Shown: positions 36,726-46,171, counted from the first letter of the stretch. The stretch: DNA of 64,000 bases from an uncultured Endomicrobiia bacterium (GCA_937936785.1 CALDDQ010000014.1:27329-91328); one strand, 5' to 3'. Notes: generated from the sequence alone by a model not told the origin. Numbers and translations are program-made.

Positions 36726-37721
36726 ATGATAGAATTTAGGAAAGATCCTATAATTGGTCGATGGGTTATAATTTCTACAGAAAGAGGAAAACGCCCATCG
36801 GATTTTATAAAATCCGAGAAAGACATTGACGATATTTCTTCCTGTCCATTTTGTTGGGGAAATGAAAAGTTTACACCACCAGAGATACTTTCTTTTCGTC
36901 AAGCAGGAACACAAAAAGATTCGCCTGGGTGGTGGGTTAGAGTTATACCAAACAAATTTCCAGCGTTAAGAGTAGAAGGAAATGTTACAAGAAATGCAGA
37001 GGGTATTTATGATAAAATGTCTGGTATTGGTGCTCATGAAGTTATAATAGAAACAAATTATCATGATAAAGATTTGTTTCAAATAGAAGATAAACTCGCG
37101 GAAGATATTTTTCGTGCTTATAAAGAGAGAATAGTAGATTTAAAACGTGATATAAGGTTTGAGTATATTTTGATATTTAAAAATCATGGTTCTAATGCTG
37201 GGGCTACATTGTCTCATTCACATTCGCAACTAATAGCGTTACCTATGGTACCTATTAGAATAAAACAAGAATTGTTAGGGTCTAAAGCATATTTTGATTA
37301 CAAAGAAAGATGTGTTTTTTGTGACATTGTTGCTTATGAACTTAAAAATCCCGATAGATTAATTGCTGAAAATGAAGATTTTATTGCAATATGTCCTTAT
37401 GCAAGCAGGTTTCCTTTTGAAGTGTGGGTATTGCCAAAACGTCATGATCCTATGTATGAAGATATTCAGGAGGGAGAAATAAAAAGTCTTACTCAAATTA
37501 TGAAATCAGTAAACAAAAAGTTAAACATAGCGTTAGAAAATCCAGCTTACAATTATCTTTTACACACTTCACCGTTGAAAAGTTCAAATTTATCACACTA
37601 TCATTGGCATATAGAGATTATGCCAAAACTTTTCGGTGTTGGTGGTTTTGAATGGGGAACAGGATTTTACATAAATCCAACTCTACCAGAAGAAGCAACA
37701 AAATTTTTGCAGGAGATTTAA
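36726..37721 (+). CDS. galT: galactose-1-phosphate uridylyltransferase
   Basis: A 331-residue HIT-superfamily transferase exchanging UMP between UDP-glucose and galactose-1-phosphate (Leloir pathway). The N-terminal part has RKDPIIGRWVIISTERGKRP and the zinc pair SCPFC. The active-site histidine block reads ATLSHSHSQLIALP, a bacterial variant of HPHxQ. A second Cys pair is in CVFC. The C-terminal domain holds PYASRFPFEVWVLPKRH and HYHWHIEIMPK. AGGAGA precedes the start. Some members act on other sugar phosphates or on ADP-glucose, so specificity is tentative. It could feed the surface glycosylation genes upstream. Confidence 0.9.
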   Translation: MIEFRKDPIIGRWVIISTERGKRPSDFIKSEKDIDDISSCPFCWGNEKFTPPEILSFRQAGTQKDSPGWWVRVIPNKFPALRVEGNVTRNAEGIYDKMSGIGAHEVIIETNYHDKDLFQIEDKLAEDIFRAYKERIVDLKRDIRFEYILIFKNHGSNAGATLSHSHSQLIALPMVPIRIKQELLGSKAYFDYKERCVFCDIVAYELKNPDRLIAENEDFIAICPYASRFPFEVWVLPKRHDPMYEDIQEGEIKSLTQIMKSVNKKLNIALENPAYNYLLHTSPLKSSNLSHYHWHIEIMPKLFGVGGFEWGTGFYINPTLPEEATKFLQEI

Positions 37722-37731
37722 TTTTAAGTTT

Positions 37732-39957
37732 ATGGAAAACAATAATAATAGTAATAATTTATTATCATTGCAACAATTAGGAATTTTAATAAGATCTTTG
37801 CGTATAACACTAACCAATATTCGTATGTATCCTATTACAAGCAATCTTGTAGAACAACCTATGAACGAATTTGTTAGTTCACTAAAACGGTTGTTATCTA
37901 CACAACCTTATGTTGCAATTTCTGAGATGGATGAAAAAATATTTGTTAATTCACAAGAATACAATCCCGATGAACCAACATTAAAATCTCATTCAAGATT
38001 TTTAGCACAATTTTTTGTTCAATCAGGGTTAAAAAGTGTTACTTTCAAACCTGAAACAAAAGAAGAAGACATAAAAAATGTTTTAATTGCTCTTGTGTCA
38101 AAAAAACCTAAAACTACAACTAAAGAAATTGTGAAACAAGTATTACAAGAAAAAAATATATCTTCAATTATTATTGATGAGGTTGAATTTATTACAATTT
38201 TACCTTCAGACAAAGATGTAAAAAATATTTTAAAAAATATATCTTCTTCTGTAAATTCGTTACCAGATTTGATGAATGTTTTAGGTAAAGCATATACTGA
38301 TCTTGACAATATAAAAGATGATAAATCAAAAAATACTGTAAAAGATAGTTTGGCAAAATATGTTTCTTCTTTAGATCCATCAGTAATACGGGATTTATTT
38401 TCTCAACCATTGCCACCAAAAATTGAAGAATCAGGATTAAAACAATCTGTATTTAATAATTTAACAAAACAAAAAGTAGAAGAAATATTTAACGAAATAA
38501 TTCTATGGGTAAAAAATTTAAAAAAAGATGTTTCTAACGAAATAGAATATTTAGATAGATTAAATAATTTAAAAGATTTTATTAAACTAGCAGTAAATTC
38601 TCCTGTAAGCAGGCTAGTCCCAATAGAAATATTTGAAGAATTGTTCAAGGTTGGTATGATAGATGTTTTACCAGAATGGATAAAAAATAGGGATGAAAAA
38701 AAGAGTTGGATTACAGAACTTGATGAATTGTTAAATTCAGGTGAATCAGTAAAACTGTTACAAGAAAGTTTTATAACTTCATTAAACGAAAATATTGAAA
38801 AACTTTGTTCAATAGGACTTGATAATACAATAGATAAATTGGTAGAAAAAATGTCTGACAATCTACAAAATCCAGTAATAAAACTAAGACAACTATCAGC
38901 CTCTTCATTGAACACAATAACAAAACAACTTACAAAGTATAATAAAACAAAGATTGCAACAAAAATAGTTTCAAATTTAATTAATTTAATGTTAAAAGAA
39001 AAGGATGAAAGTATTTTAAAACAATATTTTGAAATTATTAAAGACTCAATGTTAAATATGGTAATTAACAAAAATTATGTTAATTTTTGTACTTATGGCA
39101 AGCAGTTGTTAAAATATGCTTTAGACATAAGTAATTCTAATCCCCAAAAGGCAGAACTAATATATGAGTTATTTGATAAAATATATATTTTATCAAAAGA
39201 TATTTTAGCACAAGATATATTGATTTTAGAAGGAGAGCAACAAGATTCCATATTTTGGTTTTTAAATTTTTTATCTGACACTTCAAATGAAATTTTAGTA
39301 AACACGATATTAAAAACTGAGAATGTAAATTTGAAAAGAATGATTTTAGAATTATTAAAACAAAAAAAAGATGTTTCTGTTAAGAACATAAGTAAAATTT
39401 TATCACCTAAGACTAATGCTAAAGAATTAAGTAGAGTAATAGAAATTTTGGAAGAGTTTGATTATGACTTTACAAAAGAGTTATCAGAAATTTTTTTTAC
39501 AACCACATATTCAAACAAAATATCTATAATAAACTATTTTTATAACAAACCTTCACAAGAAAATATTTCCTTATTAATAAAACTTTTAGATTACGAAGAA
39601 ACACAAGTAAGTGATTATTTAGTAGATATAATTTCTTCTTTGGAACTAAAAATTGCAGTTCCAAAACTAATAAATTTACTAAAAAAAACAAAAAATCTTG
39701 AACTAAAAAAAAGGATATGTGTAGCTTTAGGAATATTGAAAGAAATAATATCTATAGATATTTTGAAAAAAATTGTTTTTTCTAAAGATAAACTTTTTGG
39801 TTTAATTAAAGGGTTGCCTGTGGATTTGAGGGTTGTGGCTTGTTGGGCATTGGGAAATTTTATAACTTTGCCAGAAATAAAAGATTTGTTTCTAAAACTA
39901 AAAAATAGTCCAGAAGAACAAATTGCTTTAACTGCAAAAAAAATCCTTAATCAATAA
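37732..39957 (+). CDS. large HEAT-repeat protein
   Basis: A 741-residue soluble protein of unknown function. The N-terminal 150 residues contain LQQLGILIRSLRITLTNIRMYP, SLKRLLSTQPYVAISEMDEKIFVN and the KSVTFKPETKEEDIKNVLIAL motif. This domain recurs in HEAT-repeat proteins and HD-type regulators, where it precedes signalling modules. The centre is Lys/Asn-rich helical sequence. The last about 200 residues form HEAT-like repeats (for example SISIDILKKIVF and LRVVACWALGNFITLPEI). No signal peptide. It lies 10 nt after galT and 62 nt before a thioredoxin-like gene with its own strong ribosome site. Confidence 0.65.
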   Translation: MENNNNSNNLLSLQQLGILIRSLRITLTNIRMYPITSNLVEQPMNEFVSSLKRLLSTQPYVAISEMDEKIFVNSQEYNPDEPTLKSHSRFLAQFFVQSGLKSVTFKPETKEEDIKNVLIALVSKKPKTTTKEIVKQVLQEKNISSIIIDEVEFITILPSDKDVKNILKNISSSVNSLPDLMNVLGKAYTDLDNIKDDKSKNTVKDSLAKYVSSLDPSVIRDLFSQPLPPKIEESGLKQSVFNNLTKQKVEEIFNEIILWVKNLKKDVSNEIEYLDRLNNLKDFIKLAVNSPVSRLVPIEIFEELFKVGMIDVLPEWIKNRDEKKSWITELDELLNSGESVKLLQESFITSLNENIEKLCSIGLDNTIDKLVEKMSDNLQNPVIKLRQLSASSLNTITKQLTKYNKTKIATKIVSNLINLMLKEKDESILKQYFEIIKDSMLNMVINKNYVNFCTYGKQLLKYALDISNSNPQKAELIYELFDKIYILSKDILAQDILILEGEQQDSIFWFLNFLSDTSNEILVNTILKTENVNLKRMILELLKQKKDVSVKNISKILSPKTNAKELSRVIEILEEFDYDFTKELSEIFFTTTYSNKISIINYFYNKPSQENISLLIKLLDYEETQVSDYLVDIISSLELKIAVPKLINLLKKTKNLELKKRICVALGILKEIISIDILKKIVFSKDKLFGLIKGLPVDLRVVACWALGNFITLPEIKDLFLKLKNSPEEQIALTAKKILNQ

Positions 39958-40019
39958 AACAGCATCTAATAAGAGTATATCATGGTAATAAAAAATTTAA
40001 TGAAGGGGGAAAATTTTAT

Positions 40020-40538
40020 ATGTACAAAAAAATAATAATTTTTTTTATAGTTATGATTGTTAGTATAAACATTTTTGCAAAAACAAATAAATTTATAGAT
40101 TTTACACTGAAGAATTTAAATAATGAAGAAGTTAAGTTAAATGAAATAGTTGGCGATAAAGTTATTTTATTAAACTTTTGGACAACTTGGTGTCCATATT
40201 GTGTTAAAGAAATTCCTGAATTAGTTGATATTTATTCAAAATATAAAGATAAAGGATTGGAAATTTTAGCAGTTAATATTCAGGAAAATCATAACCAAAT
40301 AAAAAAGTTTGTTAGCAGATATAAAATGGAATATCCTGTTTTACTTGATACAAATGCTAATGTAGCACGTAGTTATGGTGTTAGAGGTATTCCTACAAAT
40401 TTTTTGATAGATATTAATGGAGATATTGTATTTGCACACAACATTTTACCACCTGAAGATGTTATTATCAAAAGTTTAGATAAGTTAACTAATCAAACTA
40501 TAAAACTTCAAAAAAATATTAAAAAGAAAACAAAATAA
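40020..40538 (+). CDS. TlpA/ResA-like exported thiol-disulfide oxidoreductase
   Basis: A 172-residue protein with an N-terminal signal peptide or anchor (IIIFFIVMIVSINIFA) and a thioredoxin fold of the AhpC-TSA/Redoxin type. The redox pair lies in NFWTTWCPYCVKEIPEL (CPYC), and the cis-Pro segment is RSYGVRGIPTNFLID. It would keep envelope Cys residues reduced, for example during cytochrome maturation, but no cytochrome genes are near. The ribosome site is AAGGGGG. Its 3' end faces the moaB gene with only 12 nt between. Confidence 0.88.
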   Translation: MYKKIIIFFIVMIVSINIFAKTNKFIDFTLKNLNNEEVKLNEIVGDKVILLNFWTTWCPYCVKEIPELVDIYSKYKDKGLEILAVNIQENHNQIKKFVSRYKMEYPVLLDTNANVARSYGVRGIPTNFLIDINGDIVFAHNILPPEDVIIKSLDKLTNQTIKLQKNIKKKTK

Positions 40539-40550
40539 TTTTATAAAAGT

Positions 40551-41054
40551 TCAAGTGTGACGGGTTTTCCCATTAAGTAAGTCAATAATATGTTCAACTA
40601 ATGGTATTACTAATGGTAACGATTCTCTAACAGCATTTGTAGAACCTGGTAAGTTTAATATTAAAGATTTTTTTCGTGTTCCACACAAACCTCTTGATAA
40701 AACTGCACGGATATTTTTTTTATATCCTTCCATCCGTAACAATTCTGAGATTCCTGGTAACTCTTTTTCTATGACAGTTCTTGTAGCTTCAGTAGTAAGG
40801 TCTTTTTTTGTGATACCTGTTCCTCCAGTTGTAACTATAAAATCTACATTTTTTACATCAACTAAATTAACCAAATATTTTCTAATAATTTTTTTGTTAT
40901 CAGGCAAAATAAAAAAATTGGATATTTCCCATCCAGAAGATATTTTATTAGATAAAATAATTTTTTTTATTTCTTGTCCTGAAGAATCTTTATTTTTTTT
41001 AGCAAAACAACTATCACTTAAAACTATTATTGCAACTTTAATTTTTTTGTTCAT
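40551..41054 (-). CDS. MoaB/Mog family molybdopterin adenylyltransferase-like protein
   Basis: A 167-residue MoCF-domain protein that would adenylylate molybdopterin or act in its processing. The conserved core is VDFIVTTGGTGITKKDLTTEAT near residues 70-90, with IVLSDSCFAKKNKDSSGQEI at the N-terminus and LILNLPGSTNAVRESL near the C-terminus. Other moa, moe or molybdenum transport genes are not in the window. It is the last gene of a minus-strand trio, overlapping panC by 4 nt (ATGA). Confidence 0.85.
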   Translation of the reverse strand: MNKKIKVAIIVLSDSCFAKKNKDSSGQEIKKIILSNKISSGWEISNFFILPDNKKIIRKYLVNLVDVKNVDFIVTTGGTGITKKDLTTEATRTVIEKELPGISELLRMEGYKKNIRAVLSRGLCGTRKKSLILNLPGSTNAVRESLPLVIPLVEHIIDLLNGKTRHT

Positions 41055-41920
41055 ATATTAACTGGCATATTATCAATCAGTCTAGTTTTACCTAAATATA
41101 CTGCAACAAATATTCTTAAGGTTGTATTAGGTTTTATTTGCTTGACATCGTTATTAACTGGAGATAGATTGTTATCATAAATTTCAAAATATTGTATTTT
41201 GTGTGGAAGCAGAATGTTTTTGTTTAAAAAGATTTTGCTATAGTTTATACATTTTGATAAACTAAATTTTTTTGTTAAAATAAGTTGTTTACAATACAAT
41301 AATGATTTATAAATAACATTAGCTTGATTACGTTCTGTTTTAGACAAATATTTGTTTCTACTTGAAAAAGCTAACCCATCTGGTTCACGGAAAGTTTCGC
41401 AAGGAACTATATCAATGGTAAAATTTAAATCTTTAACAAGTTGTTTTATAACTAAAAGTTGTTGATAATCTTTTTCTCCAAAATATGCCTTAGTTGGATT
41501 TATTATATTAAACAACTTTGTAACTACAGTAGCCACACCATTAAAATGTCCTGGTCTAAATTTGTCACACAGTATTCCAGTGTATTTTTTAACAGATATA
41601 TTTGTATATACGATTTTATCTGGATACATCTGCTTTATTGTAGGTGCAAAAACATAGTCAACTTTAAGTTTTTTACATATGGATAAATCTTTATTAAAAG
41701 GTTTTGGATATTTATTGAAATCTTCCTTTGGTCCAAATTGTAAAGGGTTTACAAAAATTGATACCACAGTAACACTAGATTCTTTTTTAGATCTTAAAAT
41801 TATTTGTTCATGAGCATTGTGCAAAGCACCCATTGTCGGGACAAAACCAATAGTTTGCCTTTTAGTTCTGATGTTTTTAAAAATAACTTGTGCCTGTTGA
41901 ATATTTTTTAAAACTATCAT
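41051..41920 (-). CDS. panC: pantothenate synthetase
   Basis: A 289-residue enzyme joining pantoate and beta-alanine to make pantothenate, the precursor of coenzyme A. The nucleotide-binding region is GFVPTMGALHNAHEQII with H34 and H37, a HNAH version of the usual HEGH. Further family blocks are SIFVNPLQFGPKEDFNKYP, RPGHFNGVATVVTKLFNI, AYFGEKDYQQL and LAFSSRNKYLS. I prefer the ATG at 41920; an upstream TTG (41938) is also in frame but neither has a clear ribosome site. It lies between trxA and moaB in one operon. panB and panD are absent here. Confidence 0.92.
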   Translation of the reverse strand: MIVLKNIQQAQVIFKNIRTKRQTIGFVPTMGALHNAHEQIILRSKKESSVTVVSIFVNPLQFGPKEDFNKYPKPFNKDLSICKKLKVDYVFAPTIKQMYPDKIVYTNISVKKYTGILCDKFRPGHFNGVATVVTKLFNIINPTKAYFGEKDYQQLLVIKQLVKDLNFTIDIVPCETFREPDGLAFSSRNKYLSKTERNQANVIYKSLLYCKQLILTKKFSLSKCINYSKIFLNKNILLPHKIQYFEIYDNNLSPVNNDVKQIKPNTTLRIFVAVYLGKTRLIDNMPVNI

Positions 41921-41934
41921 CAAGTATACAAGTA

Positions 41935-42258
41935 TCAAGAAATATATTTATTTATGATATTAATGTAGTCCTTTTTAGACCTAACACCTACGAGTTGTTC
42001 TACAGGTTGTCCATTCTTAAATAACAGAACTGTTGGTATAGCCATTATTGAATATTTTGAAGCTGTAACTTGATTATTGTCTACATTGAGTTTACAAATT
42101 TTAACCTTATCATCTGAAAATTCGTTTGAGATTTCTTCTATTATTGGACCGAGCATTCGGCAAGGACCACACCATTCTGCCCAAAAGTCTACTAATACAG
42201 GTACTGTTGATTTCAAAACTTCTTGCTCAAAGTTTGTGTCATTAACTTCTTTTGTCAT
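41935..42258 (-). CDS. trxA: thioredoxin
   Basis: A 107-residue cytoplasmic thioredoxin with the classical active site FWAEWCGPCRMLGP at about residues 26-39 and cis-Pro in SIMAIPTVLLFKNG. The length and motif spacing are those of TrxA. An AGGAG ribosome site precedes it. It leads a minus-strand operon with panC and moaB, with a good promoter just upstream. Confidence 0.96.
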   Translation of the reverse strand: MTKEVNDTNFEQEVLKSTVPVLVDFWAEWCGPCRMLGPIIEEISNEFSDDKVKICKLNVDNNQVTASKYSIMAIPTVLLFKNGQPVEQLVGVRSKKDYINIINKYIS

Positions 42259-42291
42259 AAATTTTCTCCTTTTAATAAAAATTTTTTACTT

Positions 42292-42320
42292 AATTTATTG
42301 AAAAATAAAATAAAAGTCAA
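42292..42320 (-). promoter_or_regulatory. SigA-type promoter of trxA-panC-moaB
   Basis: On the minus strand TTGACT (42315-42320) and TAAATT (42292-42297) are 17 bp apart, five and four of six to consensus. Transcription would start near 42285, 27 nt upstream of the trxA start. Confidence 0.5.
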
Positions 42321-42564
42321 TAGTTGAATTTTAGAATAAAAATTATTATAACAAAAAAAAATTCTCTAAACATAACTGTGATAAAGTTGAATACAATTGA
42401 GAAAGTAAGTTCTTGTGCATATATTATTTTGCTGAATAATTTAGTTATTTGTTTATCTAAAGATATAGCATATTGAATATCTTGAGCATTTCTATTAGCA
42501 GACAAAAACTAAGATAGTACACAACTATAGCGATAGTCTATCACAACGATTAAGTAGTATTTTG

Positions 42565-42770
42565 TTAGTTAATTTTTATTTTTGTTTTGTTCGTGAGATA
42601 CATAAGCCGGTAAGAAGAAAGTGTGAAATTAGTGTTTAACAAAGAGATAGATTGTATTAAACAATATTGGTATTGATATTTTTGTGTATTAGTTTTAAGT
42701 TCTTTGCCATATTTTCTTAATTTGTTAAACCCGCATCGTAGACAAAACAAAATATATCTGGATATTTGTT
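42565..42770 (-). pseudogene. fragment of a zinc-ribbon transposase N-terminus
   Basis: Read on the minus strand, one frame gives FCLRCGFNKLRKYGK then KYQYQYC. This is the layout of the N-terminal zinc ribbon of many DDE transposases (CxxCG...KyGk...qkYqCk.C), with one Cys changed to Tyr. Upstream residues NKYPDIF fit only in another frame, suggesting a one-base shift in the T-run near 42750, and the catalytic domain is missing. No terminal repeats or target duplication were recognised. The call rests on a short motif and could be wrong. Confidence 0.4.
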
Positions 42771-42908
42771 AGTTGTGTTAGTTGATATATTTGATATATT
42801 TGTAGCAGTTTTTGGTTTATTGGATGTTATTTTAGAATTTTTTTGTTGATAAAGTTTCGTTATACATAGTTTCATAGTTTTTGTGCTATTTTTTATGATT
42901 TTATTTTT

Positions 42909-42937
42909 TTGATTTTATTGTATGTAAATAATAAAAT
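42909..42937 (+). promoter_or_regulatory. candidate promoter of the acyl-CoA dehydrogenase operon
   Basis: TTGATT (42909-42914) and TAAAAT (42932-42937) are spaced 17 bp. The predicted leader of about 40 nt ends in AAGGAGG before the ATG at 42985. Confidence 0.45.
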
Positions 42938-42984
42938 TTTTATAAAAAAAGTTAACAGAACAAATAAAAAAAGGAGGATAAGGT

Positions 42985-44142
42985 ATGGAATATTTTCTAA
43001 CAGAGGAGCAAAAAATGATAGTAGAATTAGCACGAAAAATAGCAGTAGAAAAAATCAAACCAGTGCGAGAACATTATGATGAAACAGAAGAATTTCCCTG
43101 GCCAATAGTTGAAGAACTTGGTAAATCAGATTTATCAGGTGTGTACATACCTGTAGAATATGGTGGTACAGGTGGTGGAATTATGGATTTGGTTTTAGTA
43201 GTTGAAGAATTATCAAAGATAGATGGTGGGATAGCATTATGTTTAGCTGCTACTGCATTAGGAACTTTGCCAATATTACTTTTTGGTAACGAACATCAAA
43301 AACAAAAATATTTACCTGAAATTGCTTCAGGAAAAAAACTTGCAGCGTTTGGTTTAACAGAACCAGAAGCAGGATCTGATGCCGGTTCAATTAAAACTAC
43401 AGCAAAATTAGATGGAGACTATTATGTTTTAAACGGTACAAAATGTTTTATAACAAACGGTGGTGAGGCAGAGATTTATTCTATAATTGCTATGACAGAC
43501 AAAACCAAAGGACCCCGTGGTGCTTCAGCATTCATTGTGGAAAAAGGTACTCCAGGATTTTCTTTTGGCAAAAAAGAAAAAAAGATGGGGATACGAGCAT
43601 CTTCCACACGAGAATTAATATTTGACAACTGTAAAGTTCCAAAAGAAAATCTTTTAGGTAAAGAGGGGCAAGGATTTATAGTTGCGATGAAAACTTTTGA
43701 TATGTCAAGACCTGGAGTTGCAGCACAAGCGTTAGGTATAGCTGCTGGGGCGTTAGAAGATGCGGTAGAATATGCCAGACAAAGAAAACAATTTGGACAA
43801 CCAATATCTTCATTTCAAGCTGTGCAACATATGTTAGCTGATATGGCAACAGAGGTTGAAGCAGCAAGATGTTTGGTATACCAGGTCGCAAAAAATATTG
43901 ATGCAAATCCAAAGGAAAGACATACAAAAATTTCAGCAATGGCAAAACTTTATGCATCAGAGGTTGCAATGAGAGTCACAATAGATGCTTTGCAAGTCTA
44001 TGGAGGTTATGGGTATACCAGAGAATATCCTATGGAAAAACGTGTTAGAGATGCAAAAATTACACAAATTTATGAAGGAACAAGTCAAATACAAAGAAAT
44101 GAAATCGCTTTAGCTTTAATTAAAGAATCCACACGAAAATAG
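42985..44142 (+). CDS. acyl-CoA dehydrogenase (short-chain/butyryl type)
   Basis: A 385-residue FAD flavoenzyme introducing a double bond into acyl-CoA. Family blocks in order are YGGTGGGIMDLVLVVEELSK, AAFGLTEPEAGSDAGSIKT, YVLNGTKCFITNGGEA, ARQRKQFGQPISSFQAVQ and DALQVYGGYGYTREYPMEKRVRDAK. The catalytic Glu lies in QIYEGTSQIQR near residue 365, the position used by short-chain and medium-chain enzymes. An AAGGAGG site precedes the ATG. No electron-transfer flavoprotein, thiolase or crotonase genes adjoin, so butyrate or fatty-acid metabolism cannot be decided. It is followed 3 nt later by ymdB. Confidence 0.95.
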   Translation: MEYFLTEEQKMIVELARKIAVEKIKPVREHYDETEEFPWPIVEELGKSDLSGVYIPVEYGGTGGGIMDLVLVVEELSKIDGGIALCLAATALGTLPILLFGNEHQKQKYLPEIASGKKLAAFGLTEPEAGSDAGSIKTTAKLDGDYYVLNGTKCFITNGGEAEIYSIIAMTDKTKGPRGASAFIVEKGTPGFSFGKKEKKMGIRASSTRELIFDNCKVPKENLLGKEGQGFIVAMKTFDMSRPGVAAQALGIAAGALEDAVEYARQRKQFGQPISSFQAVQHMLADMATEVEAARCLVYQVAKNIDANPKERHTKISAMAKLYASEVAMRVTIDALQVYGGYGYTREYPMEKRVRDAKITQIYEGTSQIQRNEIALALIKESTRK

Positions 44143-44145
44143 TTT

Positions 44146-44922
44146 ATGTTAAAAATACTTTTTATTGGAGACATAGTTGGCGAACCGGGTAGGTTATGTG
44201 TTAAAAATTTTTTGGATAGAAATAGAAAAAATTATGATTTTGTAATTGCTAACGGAGAAAATTCTGCTGGTGGGAAAGGAATTTCTGCGGTAGTTTATAA
44301 TGAAATGTTAAATTTTGGAGTGGATGTTGTGACTTTAGGGAATCATACTTTTGCAAGAAAAGAAGTAATTGAAATTATAGACGAAATACGAGTTGTTAGA
44401 CCGTTAAATTATCCTGATGGTAATGTCGGACATGGGTATTGCATAATTCAATTAAATGAAGAAGTTAAAATTGCTGTGGTGAATGTTTTAGGTAGAGTTT
44501 TTACGTTAGATTTTTTAGATTGTCCATTTCGTGCTATAGAAAGAGTTTTACCAAAAATATATCAAGAAACAAGGATTATAATTGTAGATATTCATGCTGA
44601 GGCAACGTCTGAAAAAAATGCAATGAAATATTTTCTTGATGGTAAAGTATCTGCTTTATTAGGGACTCACACACATGTCGCTACAAATGATGTTCAGATT
44701 ACACAAAATGGCACAGGGTATGTTACAGATGTAGGTATGTGTGGCCCTAAAAATTCTGTAATTGGTTTAGTGCCAGAGATTATTATAAAAAGATTTTTGT
44801 TGTGTTCACCGCAAAAATTTTTAGTTGCAAGTGGAAGTTGTCAATTTAATGCTATAGAATTAATGATTGAAGAAAAAAGTGGTAAGTGTATTGAATTAAA
44901 ACAGATTTTAACTTCAGAATAA
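44146..44922 (+). CDS. ymdB: YmdB family metallophosphoesterase
   Basis: A 258-residue TIGR00282/YmdB phosphoesterase; the Bacillus enzyme hydrolyses 2',3'-cyclic nucleotides. Metal-site motifs are FIGDIVGEPGR near residue 5, IANGENSAGGKGIS, TLGNHTFARKE, VDIHAEATSEK, LGTHTHVATND and VTDVGMCGPKNSVIG. All are close to the family consensus. It overlaps xseA by one base (TAATG), so translational coupling is likely. Confidence 0.94.
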   Translation: MLKILFIGDIVGEPGRLCVKNFLDRNRKNYDFVIANGENSAGGKGISAVVYNEMLNFGVDVVTLGNHTFARKEVIEIIDEIRVVRPLNYPDGNVGHGYCIIQLNEEVKIAVVNVLGRVFTLDFLDCPFRAIERVLPKIYQETRIIIVDIHAEATSEKNAMKYFLDGKVSALLGTHTHVATNDVQITQNGTGYVTDVGMCGPKNSVIGLVPEIIIKRFLLCSPQKFLVASGSCQFNAIELMIEEKSGKCIELKQILTSE

Positions 44923-46130
44923 TGTTTATGACAAAATTTGAAAAAAATATTTTAACTGTAACACAACTTAATACAATTTTAAAAAATTTGTTAGAAGAAA
45001 CTTTTAGTGAGATATATGTTGAAGGAGAAATATCAAATTATAAAACATATTCTTCAGGTCATACATATTTTTCGTTAAAAGATGAAACATCACAGATTGC
45101 TTGTATAATATTTCGTGATGTTATAAAAAAGTTTAAGTTTGACCTTAACAATGGCATAAAAGTAACTTGTTATGGTAGAATAGATTTATACTTACCTCGT
45201 GGTGAACATAGGTTTATAATTTATGATGTTATTCCAAAAGGAGTTGGAGCGTTACAACTTGCATTTGAACAATTGAAAAAAAAACTAGAAAGTGAAGGTT
45301 TGTTTGATATAAAAAGAAAAAAGAAGATCCCTTTTTTAGTTCAAAAAATTGGTATAGTGACATCACCCAGTGGTGCTGCAATACGAGATATTTTGTCAGT
45401 GATAAAAAGACGTTTTGCCAATGTAGAAATTTTAGTTTATCCTGTAAAAGTGCAAGGTGAATCTGCTGCAGAAGATATCGCAAAAGGAATAAAATTTTTT
45501 AACAAAAATTTTTCTAATTTAGATGTTTTACTAATAGGTCGTGGTGGGGGTAGTATTGAAGATTTATGGGCATTTAACGAAGAAGTTGTTGCACGTGCAA
45601 TAGCAGAATCAAAAATTCCTACAATTTCTTGTGTAGGGCATGAGATAGACTATACAATAGCGGATTATGTATCTGATTTACGTGCACCAACACCGTCTGC
45701 TGCAGCAGAGTTGGTTGTGCATAATAAAAGTGATCTAAAAAATAAAATGGACAACTATAAAATAAGATTAGTTCAAAGTATTAAACAGAAGTTCAATTCA
45801 CAATATTACAGGTTAAAATCTTTAATTAGTTATAGAATTATCAATAAACCATTTTTATTGTTTGAAGACAAGTATCAAAAAATTGTTGATTTAGAAAACA
45901 GGTTAAATATTTTTATAAAACATTTTGTTGAAAATAAAGTTCAAATTATAAATTTGTTGAAACAAAAATTAAATTTGTTATCTCCAAATAATGTATTATC
46001 CAGAGGATATTCTATTGTTAGGTTTAAAGGAAACATTGTAAAAGATACAAAAACAATAAAATTGAATGATGAAATTGATATTCAATTTTATATTGGAAAA
46101 ATAAAAGCTCAAGTGAAAAGTGTAAACTAA
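44922..46130 (+). CDS. xseA: exodeoxyribonuclease VII large subunit
   Basis: A 402-residue large subunit of exonuclease VII, which degrades single-stranded DNA. The N-terminal OB fold is in LEETFSEIYVEGEISNYKTYSSGHTYFSLKD (two pieces of it visible as EGEISNYK and GHTYFSLKD). The catalytic domain contains GIVTSPSGAAIRDIL, VLLIGRGGGSIEDLWAFNEE, and the SCVGHEIDYTIADYVSDLRAPTPSAAAE region. A coiled coil follows and the C-terminus has VLSRGYSIV. Two ATG codons (44922 and 44928) are possible. xseB is 41 nt downstream. Confidence 0.96.
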   Translation: MFMTKFEKNILTVTQLNTILKNLLEETFSEIYVEGEISNYKTYSSGHTYFSLKDETSQIACIIFRDVIKKFKFDLNNGIKVTCYGRIDLYLPRGEHRFIIYDVIPKGVGALQLAFEQLKKKLESEGLFDIKRKKKIPFLVQKIGIVTSPSGAAIRDILSVIKRRFANVEILVYPVKVQGESAAEDIAKGIKFFNKNFSNLDVLLIGRGGGSIEDLWAFNEEVVARAIAESKIPTISCVGHEIDYTIADYVSDLRAPTPSAAAELVVHNKSDLKNKMDNYKIRLVQSIKQKFNSQYYRLKSLISYRIINKPFLLFEDKYQKIVDLENRLNIFIKHFVENKVQIINLLKQKLNLLSPNNVLSRGYSIVRFKGNIVKDTKTIKLNDEIDIQFYIGKIKAQVKSVN

Positions 46131-46171
46131 TTTTAATATGGTTTTTATAATTTTGTAGGAGATAAATTTTT

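Larger units (their letters stand above)
42259..42984. other. 726-bp gene-poor region between divergent operons
   Basis: Apart from the two outward-facing promoters and a decayed transposase-like piece (42565-42770), no credible gene is present. A minus-strand frame of about 60 codons at 42317-42505 has no recognisable family and is probably remnant sequence. The composition is AT-rich with several T-runs. Confidence 0.6.

Noticed and set aside
41051..41920. Inactive PanC because of HNAH in place of HEGH
   Set aside because: Both His residues of HxxH remain and all other blocks are intact, so loss of activity cannot be claimed.
42317..42505. Minus-strand frame of 62 codons before trxA as a gene
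   Set aside because: It overlaps the proposed trxA promoter, starts with TTG without a ribosome site and matches no family I recognise.
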